DNA of 64,000 nt from Legionella sp. PC997. GTDB lineage: Bacteria > Pseudomonadota > Gammaproteobacteria > Legionellales > Legionellaceae. Below the pieces are notes generated by a model. That model had not been told where the DNA came from. It did not search any database and worked only from the letters and a program-made list of their open reading frames with translations. Positions 37,092 to 45,304 of this stretch are shown in pieces. The stretch is from positions 3,455,501-3,519,500 of the forward strand of contig NZ_CP059576.1 in NCBI RefSeq assembly GCF_014109825.1, in the 5' to 3' direction. Within the stretch, counting starts at the first letter, position 1, and each line of letters starts with the position of its first letter. A program made the translations under genes and the position numbers.

Positions 37092-39995
37092 ATGAATAAA
37101 GAAAAAATACAGGAACTCATATTTTCTGATAAAGATGAAAAAGAAATAGCGGCAGAGTTAATAAAATGGTTTACCAAAGATCCAGAGCTCATTAAAGAAA
37201 GGTATATCTTCGATAGGACAGTTTTTCATCTTTTGGTTTTAAAAAATAAACCTAAAGTATTGGAAGCCTTATTGAGTGATACCACATGGCGTTTAATGCA
37301 GGATAGGCCCTGGCGAGAAATTGCTGTTCTGGGCGATCGGAATAATGCTACTCTTTGGCATTATGCCGTACGAAGTGAAGAAGGCACTGAAACCTTGGAG
37401 GTGCTTTTGGAATATATTCCCGAACTGATTAATAATTCCAATAACTTGGGCAATACCCCCTTACATGAGGCTGTTTTACACGATAATGTTTTGGCCATAC
37501 AATCTCTAGTGAATACAGGAAAATGTGATCGTGCTGTTAAAAACGAACAGGAAAAAACCCCACTTGATATGGCGGGAAGTAAACTTGAATTGAGGAAGGC
37601 TTTATTATCGATTAATTTAAGCCACATAAAATCACTGGATTTAAGATATCGGAAATCTACTCCTGGTTCTGCAGAAAAATTGGGAGACTTCTTTCCACTA
37701 CTCTCCTCCAGGAATGGGTCAGATTACTCCTCATCTCCGTCCTCCAGTTTTGATTCCTTTCATTCCTCTCTAAGACTTCAAGGAGAAAGCTCTCCAGAAC
37801 GAGATCTTTCAAACTTAAAAATTGTATCGGATCAGGAGAATACTGCAGTCACAACCAGTAAACAGATAAATTTATTTTTGCAAGAAATGGTGGGCGAATA
37901 CCGATTAGACAAGCATTCCGCGGAATATTTAACCGCCCAAAAAAAATTTCATGAGCTGTGCAAAACAAACTTTTTTCCTGAAGATTTCACCTTTGACCCC
38001 AAGCTGATTACGCATCCTGAGTTTCAAAAAGTGGTCTCAGACGCAATAGGCATTTTTTATCCAAGCGTCGATGGCATTTACACTCACTCTCAAGAAAAAA
38101 TTAATATTTTAATGAATCAGTTTATAGCATTGCTGATACCTCATATTTCACTTGAAGATTCCAAACCTCGTGAAGTCCCTTTATTTTCTGAAGGCACGCC
38201 ACAAAAAAATCAACCGTTGAGTTTGTTATGGTTCCTAACTGCTTGCCAGGAAACGCCTGAATCCAAAAGGGAGTTTAATCTGGAGAAAATTACTAACCAG
38301 GCCTTGGGTGTATTGGGATCTACATCGCTAATTGAAGTTTTGATTAGCCTAAGAACCTTATATGTTCACTTTGATGCAGATCAGAAATTAATTGCGAATC
38401 TTATTGTAATGCAACTGCTATGTTACAGTGCGGTTAACAGGATCGCAGAGCTTCCGACACTCTCTATGCAGTTACGTTTTTTTTGTAATATCAACAGTGA
38501 CAAGGATAAAGGGTTAGGTGAGCTTGGAAGTGAACTTAACCAGCATTTAAAGGAAGGGCTTGAATCGAGCTCTGTTTACACCAATTGTCCATTATTACAT
38601 AATTTCCTCAGCTTAAACCGTCAGTTGCGTTGCCCTACTTTAATCGATGCTAATAGATCCTTTGATCAGTTAGTTAACCAAGCACTAGCTAAAACCCGAG
38701 GAGAGAGAGTAGATGAGGTTTTGTTAATAGCCCACGAATTAAGACAGCTGACAATTACATTTTATCAAAAAGTTTCAATTACAGAATTTAATGATGGAAA
38801 TTGGCTAAAAGCGGATAAAGACATACTTTCCCCCAATATAAAGGAATTGACAGGCAGCTTTAACCGATTGAGCAGTTACTTCTGTTTTAAAATTTTGAGT
38901 CAGCCACCGGAAAATTTAAAAACTGCCCTTCAGTTTATTATTGATTTAGCACAGGCATTATGTCCACTTAAAGGAGAGAACTATCCTGATCTCAACCATA
39001 TGATGCTTATCGCAGGTATTCTTAATAACAAAAATATCTCTCGTTTGTATGACAAGAATGCTTCTCGGATACCGACTGCTTTTAAGGGATTGTCAACTAA
39101 AGATCTCCGTTATATCGAGGAAATCAATAAATTAATTTCCTCCGAAAAAAACTCAAAATACTTGCGTGAAGTATACGGTGCATTTAGAAGTGCGCTTCCC
39201 TTCTTAGGACTTCTTTTAACGGAAGCTACCTTTGCAACTGATGGAAATCCCAATCCATTACTCAGAGCAGAAACCTTGGGTATGGTTTTAAAAAAAATAT
39301 TGGAGGTTAAGTTATTGGTTAACTTTGAAATAACTACCTATCAAACCAATATGACCGCATTTATCCAGGAGTTCAGGGCCGTTGATGAAGAAAGTCAATA
39401 TTGGGCTTCTGTCAGATTACAACCTAGAAAAGCGGATTTATTAGATTTGGAAAATAATATACCCGCAATAGAATCAGCCCTCGATACACTCCATAATGAT
39501 TTTTTACCCAACCACATACTTCCATGCATAGTGATAAATAAAAAGATGTATAAGCCCACTCAGACCGCGGAGGTGCTGATTGATTTATATAGTTTACATC
39601 TCAAGAGATTTAAAACAGATAAACAACAAAGCAAGAAAAGAGATGAAATCCAAAAAGAATCAATTCTTTTCAAACGTTGTTTTAAAAAATTAAAATGTGC
39701 TGTTCTGAAAATTTTAGAAATAAATAATCGATATTATTATGAATTAAAATTAGCCGACAAAAAAAATCCGATCTTATTCATCCATTTATTGGATAACCTA
39801 CGAAAACAACTTGTCACATCAGAAGAACTTGAAGAGTTAAATACGTCCAGTTCTCCAAAAACATTAAAAGAGAAACCTTCAAAAGATGCAGGTAAAAGAA
39901 AAACCGCAATTTTTTTAGAAAAAAACGGCTTTTTTAAGCCAGAATCCAAAGATTCTGATGAAAAGGTAACTCCTTTGGAAAATATGTTCTCTTAA
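37092..39995 (+). CDS. Ankyrin-RasGEF fusion protein, effector candidate
   Basis: 967 aa. Residues about 84-175 contain ankyrin repeats (NATLWHYAVRSEEGTETLEVLL, cf. NTPLHEAVLHDNVLAIQSLV). A Ser-rich linker follows (about 200-240). Residues about 540-745 are a CDC25-type Ras guanine-nucleotide exchange domain: IAHELRQLTITFYQKVSITE, SPNIKELTGSFNRLSSYF, LNHMMLIAGILNNKNISRLY and the near-invariant PFLGLLLTEATFATDGNPN. Residues 400-510 may correspond to a RasGEF-N-like support. RasGEFs load Ras-family GTPases with GTP. No signal peptide, and a Glu/Asp-rich C-terminus (KPESKDSDEKVTPLENMFS) fits Dot/Icm export. L. pneumophila LegG2 is a known RasGEF effector. Confidence 0.88.
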   Translation: MNKEKIQELIFSDKDEKEIAAELIKWFTKDPELIKERYIFDRTVFHLLVLKNKPKVLEALLSDTTWRLMQDRPWREIAVLGDRNNATLWHYAVRSEEGTETLEVLLEYIPELINNSNNLGNTPLHEAVLHDNVLAIQSLVNTGKCDRAVKNEQEKTPLDMAGSKLELRKALLSINLSHIKSLDLRYRKSTPGSAEKLGDFFPLLSSRNGSDYSSSPSSSFDSFHSSLRLQGESSPERDLSNLKIVSDQENTAVTTSKQINLFLQEMVGEYRLDKHSAEYLTAQKKFHELCKTNFFPEDFTFDPKLITHPEFQKVVSDAIGIFYPSVDGIYTHSQEKINILMNQFIALLIPHISLEDSKPREVPLFSEGTPQKNQPLSLLWFLTACQETPESKREFNLEKITNQALGVLGSTSLIEVLISLRTLYVHFDADQKLIANLIVMQLLCYSAVNRIAELPTLSMQLRFFCNINSDKDKGLGELGSELNQHLKEGLESSSVYTNCPLLHNFLSLNRQLRCPTLIDANRSFDQLVNQALAKTRGERVDEVLLIAHELRQLTITFYQKVSITEFNDGNWLKADKDILSPNIKELTGSFNRLSSYFCFKILSQPPENLKTALQFIIDLAQALCPLKGENYPDLNHMMLIAGILNNKNISRLYDKNASRIPTAFKGLSTKDLRYIEEINKLISSEKNSKYLREVYGAFRSALPFLGLLLTEATFATDGNPNPLLRAETLGMVLKKILEVKLLVNFEITTYQTNMTAFIQEFRAVDEESQYWASVRLQPRKADLLDLENNIPAIESALDTLHNDFLPNHILPCIVINKKMYKPTQTAEVLIDLYSLHLKRFKTDKQQSKKRDEIQKESILFKRCFKKLKCAVLKILEINNRYYYELKLADKKNPILFIHLLDNLRKQLVTSEELEELNTSSSPKTLKEKPSKDAGKRKTAIFLEKNGFFKPESKDSDEKVTPLENMFS

Positions 39996-40001
39996 AAATT
40001 A

Positions 40002-40031
40002 AGAGGTGGTTTGAATCAATCACCTCTGTTT
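40002..40031 (+). terminator. Intrinsic terminator of the RasGEF gene
   Basis: AGAGGTG (40002-40008) pairs with CACCTCT (40021-40027) around a 12-base loop that can itself partly pair; GTTTT follows. Seven bases after the stop codon. Confidence 0.6.
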
Positions 40032-40230
40032 TAAATAGGGAACAAGTTTATTTCTCTCAGGGTTTATCATTCAATGGCTCAGTAATTACATACTAAATCA
40101 GCTTAGTAAGATAATCCCCTCTTATTTATTGATTATTGAAATAATTCATGCAATAAGGTATCCCTCGTAAGCTGCTTGTCCGTGAATTATTTTAGGTGAG
40201 GCAATACAACTGCGTTTGTACGGTGGATCG

Positions 40231-41634
40231 CTAAATTGCCAAAAGCCGAGATGGCACCAATTTAATGGCATCGATATCCTCTACATTGGGATTATGTGGT
40301 TTTGCTTCAAATATGCCAGAGGAAACTCCTTGGATTCTAGGAGATTGAGAGTTAAATAAATCTTTTTGCTGAGGATTGTAAATTCTTCTACGATTAGATC
40401 TTGTTGTAGGCATAGCAAGATTGCCCGCAATATTATGATAAGATTCTTGTGAATGTAAAAGGGTATTCGGATGTAGTAATTTAAAATCACTTTTAGATGA
40501 CACATTTTTATTAAAAGACGGCCGAAAATTATAAGGTTTTTTGGATTCTTTCTCATCTCTGGAAAAAAACATGGTTATAAAGCTATTTATTTTCTCTTTT
40601 ATTTTTTTGCCTACTAAAACGATATAATTCCCATACAGCCTATTAAGTTTATAACGTATGCCCGCTGACAAAAAAGAGTGAGGTAACGTTGCATGAGGAG
40701 TACCTTCTAAAGAATAAGAATTGATCATATAGGACCAATAGGGATGATTATAATTTAATTCTTTAAAGTAATAGGGTAGAAATTTTTCAAATGTTGTACT
40801 GCTTTGAAACATAAACCATCCCAGATTGGGATCGAGGAAGTGATATTTCTTTTTATCATCTTTATAAAATCCCAAAGAGTGACCAGAATTACCTACTAAA
40901 GAAATGTGGAATACTTCTCTGGTATTTTGTTTCGTTAAGTAAATTAATTTAGATGCTATTTCTTCAGTATTTTTATGAAAATGTAAAGAATAGATATTTT
41001 GCTTACAAACAGGCCTAAGAGAAAATTGATCTGCGATTTTTCCATTCCATAAGCGTGAACCATATAAATCTTGTAGGCGACAAATTCTTTCTGTTAAAGG
41101 GGCAAGGTGATTAGCATTTGGAAAAAAACGCCGTACGTCTGCATTAGCTGCTTTAAAAGGAGAGTTGTGTGGATCAATAACACCAAAAGGTCTTTTACCA
41201 TTAATCAAACAAAGCGCCCATTCAGTGATATAGCCCGCGCATTCACCTTGTGAATTACCACATAAACTATCTTTACTTTGTTGGATGGGTAGAATTAACT
41301 TCCCACCCTTATTGTTAATTTCCTGTAATACTTCATCTACATGGGTAGCATTTTTATAATTAAATTTTCTATTGGCCGATAAAATTCTCTGTCTTTTAAT
41401 AACTTCGAATACAGCATTTTTGGCTTTGAGCAATTTTAGTTGATAAAATCCTTGAGGAAGGTTTTTTATTTTAAAATCTAATTGCTCATAAATTTTATAA
41501 ATATAAGCTGGGGATGGTGATTTGAAACACTTCTTCAATTGTCTTAATTTATTTTCTATAAATAATTTTTGATCTGAATAAAGGTGTTGTTTATGCAGCT
41601 GTTCTAATTCGATAATAGCTCTATAAATACTCAT
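40231..41634 (-). CDS. YopT-like C58 cysteine protease, effector candidate
   Basis: 467 aa. The C58 catalytic signature is complete: SQGECAGYITEWALCL (Cys132), GNSGHSLGFYKDD (His252) and KYHFLDPNLGWFMF (Asp268). Spacings are 120 and 16 residues, against 119 and 16 in YopT (C139, H258, D274). YopT cleaves prenylated Rho GTPases near the C-terminus; AvrPphB of the same family cleaves kinases. The 110-residue N-terminus is helical; the C-terminal 120 residues are basic and unrecognised. No signal peptide. The ribosome site before the ATG is weak. Confidence 0.85.
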   Translation of the reverse strand: MSIYRAIIELEQLHKQHLYSDQKLFIENKLRQLKKCFKSPSPAYIYKIYEQLDFKIKNLPQGFYQLKLLKAKNAVFEVIKRQRILSANRKFNYKNATHVDEVLQEINNKGGKLILPIQQSKDSLCGNSQGECAGYITEWALCLINGKRPFGVIDPHNSPFKAANADVRRFFPNANHLAPLTERICRLQDLYGSRLWNGKIADQFSLRPVCKQNIYSLHFHKNTEEIASKLIYLTKQNTREVFHISLVGNSGHSLGFYKDDKKKYHFLDPNLGWFMFQSSTTFEKFLPYYFKELNYNHPYWSYMINSYSLEGTPHATLPHSFLSAGIRYKLNRLYGNYIVLVGKKIKEKINSFITMFFSRDEKESKKPYNFRPSFNKNVSSKSDFKLLHPNTLLHSQESYHNIAGNLAMPTTRSNRRRIYNPQQKDLFNSQSPRIQGVSSGIFEAKPHNPNVEDIDAIKLVPSRLLAI

Positions 41635-42109
41635 AATTTTTATATTTAGTGTTTCAATGCATACTCTTTATTGCAAAAAGAGCTTCGTGTCGTGTGATAT
41701 TTAATCAGTTTTGTTAACAGAGGTTATTCAAATAAATGTAATTTTTGAATGGATAATTTTAGAATTTAATTTATTCCAAAATGGAAATAACTGCTTAAAA
41801 ACTGGACATCTATCTCTTAGCAACATCCTCTTCATCTAAAGACAATGCCGCAGCCTATAAGGATTTTGTAGTTCATAGAGAGTTTTTCATAGCCTTTGAG
41901 CTCGGAAATAGTTAATCATTTTAAAGACTTATGTAGTAACTACTAAAGACCAACGAAAGAGTTGTCATAAAGCTTCGAAATTCAATTTGCTTGATACAAA
42001 TCGGAATGATTCTCCTCGTTTAATCCAAGAATAAAGAATCTCACTTAATATTAAATTAATAACCATATTGTAGAATGTTTGTACAGAACACTTATTATCT
42101 GAGTTTACC
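41635..42109. other. Divergent promoter region between two protease-like genes
   Basis: 475 bases without an ORF. The 42110 end carries the PmrA box listed separately. Nothing distinctive was seen for the reverse-strand C58 gene. Confidence 0.5.
42044..42060 (+). promoter_or_regulatory. PmrA box upstream of the clan CE gene
   Basis: cTTAATATTaaATTAAT: exact nine-base consensus plus a second TTAAT half at the same two-base spacing as the box at 18530. It ends 49 bases before the ATG at 42110, so both boxes sit at the same distance from their genes. Confidence 0.75.
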
Positions 42110-42952
42110 ATGCAATCAAAAACTGAAAATCAAAGCTTATATGGGATTACCCCTCCTGATATGTACCTGTTAATGCAACTTAAAAAACAGTCGTCTTTGG
42201 AAAAAGGAAAAAAATTTCAATGTTATGTGACTTCCTTACGACGCCTTCCATCTTTTTTTGAAACGTTGAATGCTTCAATGAGCGAATTACCCGAAAACTA
42301 TCGATTTCAAATTGCAATTGGCGTAAAAAATGATTTACTCGAACATTGGTTTATCGTGGATTTTTATTTTAAAGAGGGTGTTTTTAACACTTTAACTCTT
42401 GATGCTTTTAATATGCACGGCCCTCTAAAAAGTTTTTTTGATCAACTTAGAGCTGCACTCCCCGATGGGAAGCATTATTATTTTGATGGTCGAGAGGGAA
42501 ACATTCAATATTCCGGGAAGCATTGTCAAACATTCGTACGAGAGCATGCAGCATTACTGTTAAATATTTGTCCTGCGGATTTATATGAGTTGCTTGAAAG
42601 AGTTACTACATTGGAAGGCACCAAACATGAGAATATAAAAATGTTCACGCTAGCTGATTTCTCTCAAGAAGGTATGGAGCTATTGACCCCTCTTATACGT
42701 AGTATTCAGTCTATGAAAGTCTATAATAAGCTTCCTGAAGTTATTAAACAATCCAGAGCCTCTACTAATGGAGATTCTTTAGAAAAATGGATACAAAAAA
42801 AGAGAGTTTTTTGTCCGGTTAAGGGGAGCTTTTTGAATTTCAGTATTCATGCCAAAGATATCAATTACACAAGAAAACTGGAAAAACATAAAGAAACGGT
42901 TCAAATATCCGTTGAAGAATATTTAAATGACTCACAAAAACTAGTGTATTGA
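42110..42952 (+). CDS. YopJ/Ulp1-like clan CE cysteine enzyme, effector candidate
   Basis: 280 aa. A clan CE-like catalytic arrangement is visible: LLEHWFIVDFYF (His79), TLTLDAFNMHG (Asp98), then GNIQYSGKHCQTFVREHAAL (Gln133, Cys139). The His to acidic spacing of 19 equals that in YopJ (H109, E128), and acid to Cys is 41 against 44. Clan CE includes YopJ acetyltransferases and Ulp1/SENP-type deubiquitinases or deSUMOylases. The C-terminus is polar with glutamates (QISVEEYLNDSQKLVY). With the PmrA box this is a strong Dot/Icm effector candidate. Which chemistry it performs cannot be read. Confidence 0.7.
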   Translation: MQSKTENQSLYGITPPDMYLLMQLKKQSSLEKGKKFQCYVTSLRRLPSFFETLNASMSELPENYRFQIAIGVKNDLLEHWFIVDFYFKEGVFNTLTLDAFNMHGPLKSFFDQLRAALPDGKHYYFDGREGNIQYSGKHCQTFVREHAALLLNICPADLYELLERVTTLEGTKHENIKMFTLADFSQEGMELLTPLIRSIQSMKVYNKLPEVIKQSRASTNGDSLEKWIQKKRVFCPVKGSFLNFSIHAKDINYTRKLEKHKETVQISVEEYLNDSQKLVY

Positions 42953-43081
42953 ACATTTAGGATGAATTACAAAATTAAATACTGTATTGGTAGCGAATAT
43001 AGGAAAATTATACTTAATATAGTGCATCGCTGGGGCATGAAGCCATTTAGTCTGCGCCCTTGCCCTTAATGATTTTCTACC

Positions 43082-43705
43082 TTATTTTGAGCCATGACGC
43101 ACTTCATCTTCATATAAATTTTTTCCTGCATCCTCAGGAAAAATGGGTTCAAGAAGGGTTGCTATTTCCTTGATTGTTTCAGTACAGGCTTTTGTCAAAT
43201 TCTCTCTTTTTAAAGTTAAAATAAATCCATTGATAATTGGATCCCATGACTTTTCATCCACTTTATTAGCAACCCTGTGATTGGGTAAAATATGAACATA
43301 ATGTTCGGCTATGGAAATAAACAGTAAAACAACAGGAATCTCATGAGATACCGCCTTAGTAAGGGCCAATATCTCCTCTGCACCTAAGTGAGATGCGCGA
43401 TGGAACAGTAATTTCCTGGGTAATAAATAGAGCAAAACCCGGTTTAAACCTGGAATAAAAGGCACCAGAAACATACACAACAGTTGAATTAAAAAAAATA
43501 AAGGAAATTTATTTAATCCTGTAATTTCCCACAATACAAAATTGATTAAACTTCCAAAAACAAAACCATACAGCATCATTTCGGCAATGTAATGATCACT
43601 TCTGGGGACAACAACCGCCGTAATTTCGGCACAAGTACGTTGCTCCGCCAAACCAATTGCCTTGGTGATTTGCTCTGACTCTAAAGTTGAAAAAATCTTT
43701 ACCAT
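43082..43705 (-). CDS. TPM-domain membrane protein
   Basis: 207 aa. N-terminal AIGLAEQRTCAEITAVVVPR is the TPM (TLP18.3/Psb32/MOLO-1) start. Two membrane helices follow (MMLYGFVFGSLINFVLWEI, FPLFFLIQLLCMFLVPFIPG), then the TPM continuation ASHLGAEEILALTKAVSHEI with VVLLFISIAEHYVHILP. Overlaps the larger TPM gene by seven bases; third gene of the lemA operon. Function in bacteria is uncertain, possibly in membrane protein quality control. Confidence 0.85.
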   Translation of the reverse strand: MVKIFSTLESEQITKAIGLAEQRTCAEITAVVVPRSDHYIAEMMLYGFVFGSLINFVLWEITGLNKFPLFFLIQLLCMFLVPFIPGLNRVLLYLLPRKLLFHRASHLGAEEILALTKAVSHEIPVVLLFISIAEHYVHILPNHRVANKVDEKSWDPIINGFILTLKRENLTKACTETIKEIATLLEPIFPEDAGKNLYEDEVRHGSK

Positions 43706-44421
43706 GATCCTGATGAACCTCCGCCGCCAAAACTACCACCCCCGCCGCTAAACCCTCCACCGCCCCCTCCACCTCTTCCTCCGAATCGATTTCCGGAACC
43801 CGCAAATATTAAAAAGGCAAGACTAGGGTTGCGAATGAAAAAAATAATGATTAAAAGAAAGAAAAGCCATTCCAGCCAGCCGTATTTGGACGATGTTTGA
43901 GTTTTGGCTTTGGTTTTAGTAATTTTACCCCCACCTAATACATCGAGAATACTCTGGGTTCCCTCGATAATCCCTTTTTGATATTCCCCTTTCTTAAAAG
44001 AAGGAAGGATAACCGTTTGAATTATTTGATTGGCTAACAAATCGGTTATAACAGGTTCTAATCCATATCCTACTTCTATCCGTACTTTTCGTTCTTTTGG
44101 CGCAACAATAAGGATCACCCCGTTATTCTTGCCTTTTTGTCCAATTTGCCAATGACGTCCGAGTTGATAGCCATAATCCTCTATATCATAACCGTTTAAC
44201 GTAGGGAGGGTTAATACCACTACTTGGTTCGTTGTAGTTCGTTCATATTTAGCTAATTGAGTTTCGAGGTCCTGCTGGGCCTTAGGGGTTAGGAGTTGCG
44301 CATTGTCGATGACTCTGCCCGTTAGGGTCGGAAAATTGGGTGCAGCAACTGCTAAGCTGCTGCCTAAATAAAAGAAAAGGATTAGTATAAATGCAATTAA
44401 CGGACGCGCATTAATACGCAT
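43699..44421 (-). CDS. TPM-domain (YgcG-like) protein with Gly-rich tail
   Basis: 240 aa. Signal peptide, then the TPM domain: FPTLTGRVIDNAQLLTPKAQ, NQVVVLTLPTLNGYDIEDYG, GKNNGVILIVAPKERKVRIE and VGYGLEPVITDLLANQII. A C-terminal membrane helix (YGWLEWLFFLLIIIFFI) is followed by an extremely Gly-rich tail (about 30 residues ending GGGGSSGSW). This is the standard partner of LemA. Starts three bases after the lemA stop. Confidence 0.92.
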   Translation of the reverse strand: MRINARPLIAFILILFFYLGSSLAVAAPNFPTLTGRVIDNAQLLTPKAQQDLETQLAKYERTTTNQVVVLTLPTLNGYDIEDYGYQLGRHWQIGQKGKNNGVILIVAPKERKVRIEVGYGLEPVITDLLANQIIQTVILPSFKKGEYQKGIIEGTQSILDVLGGGKITKTKAKTQTSSKYGWLEWLFFLLIIIFFIRNPSLAFLIFAGSGNRFGGRGGGGGGGFSGGGGSFGGGGSSGSW

Positions 44422-44424
44422 AGG

Positions 44425-45009
44425 TTAAAAGCTCACCTGGGGTGCCTTTTCCGCACCTGTAGTTGCTGTAAATGAAGGTTTAATTTGGGCACCATAAATT
44501 TTCGCCCAAATAATCCCAGGGAACGTCCTAATCGTTGTATTATACTCTTGAACGGTGTCGATATAATCTTTTCGCGCAATAGCGATTCGATTTTCTGTTC
44601 CTTCAAGCTGAGATTGCAGTGCCAAGAAATTTTGATTAGCTTTTAACTCAGGATATCGTTCTGCAACCACCATAAGTCTTGATAGGGTTGAAGACAGAGC
44701 GCCCTGTGCTTCTTCATATTTTTTCACAGCCACAGGATCGTTTAACATTTCCGGGGTAAGGGTGACTTTTGTTGCATTGGCGCGAGCATTAATCACATCG
44801 GTTAAAGTAGACTTTTCAAAATTAGCGTACCCCTTAACTGTATTCACAAGATTAGGAATTAAATCCAATCGTCTTTGATATTGATTTTGTACTTGCATCC
44901 AGGATGCTTTAACTTTCTCATCCAATCTTGGAATTTTATTGATACCACTGATAATAAAAAATCCTAGAATAACGAGAATCCCTATAATAAATAAACCTGC
45001 TCGCCTCAT
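44425..45009 (-). CDS. lemA: LemA family protein
   Basis: 194 aa from the ATG at 45009, with GGGG six bases upstream; the open frame runs 106 codons further but the extra part is not LemA-like. N-terminal membrane helix (AGLFIIGILVILGFFIISGI), then the LemA core: VKASWMQVQNQYQRRLDLIP with NLVNTVKGYANFEKSTL, VVAERYPELKANQNFLALQ and GTENRIAIARKDYIDTVQ. First gene of the lemA-TPM-TPM operon. Role in vivo unclear; membrane-anchored helical bundle. Confidence 0.93.
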   Translation of the reverse strand: MRRAGLFIIGILVILGFFIISGINKIPRLDEKVKASWMQVQNQYQRRLDLIPNLVNTVKGYANFEKSTLTDVINARANATKVTLTPEMLNDPVAVKKYEEAQGALSSTLSRLMVVAERYPELKANQNFLALQSQLEGTENRIAIARKDYIDTVQEYNTTIRTFPGIIWAKIYGAQIKPSFTATTGAEKAPQVSF

Positions 45010-45146
45010 ATTAACCCCATTGATATTTATAAATTTTATAGTACGAATTTTACAGCATAAGTACAAGAGAGCATCCCGACGCACACTGTAAAGAGGCGAT
45101 GCTGGATACACCTTAACTGTCTTTGTAGCGCTGAAATTGTCTGCGA

Positions 45147-45168
45147 ATGGTGCCGTTTTGGTGGCACC
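45147..45168. repeat. Copy of a short island-edge repeat
   Basis: Contains ATGGTGCCGTTTTGGTG, 17 bases shared exactly with 59065-59081 and partly with 58888-58908. The flanking 40 bases on one side are also similar between 45.1 and 59.0 kb. Lies in the non-coding stretch upstream of lemA; GGTGCC/GGCACC can form a hairpin. Confidence 0.55.
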
Positions 45169-45304
45169 AATAAAATATTTAATTCTTGATTTAGGCGTCA
45201 TATCGCTGAGTGGTAGTAAACCCGCAATAACCCTTTGATATTCTAACTTAGTGCTAAGATTCTTATCCCTATTGCCTAAAGGTGGATGCAACTCGTTCGT
45301 GCAC

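Noticed and set aside
43011-43019. CTTAATATA near-match to a PmrA box
   Set aside because: Lies between convergent gene ends, so it cannot serve a promoter, and it differs from the consensus.
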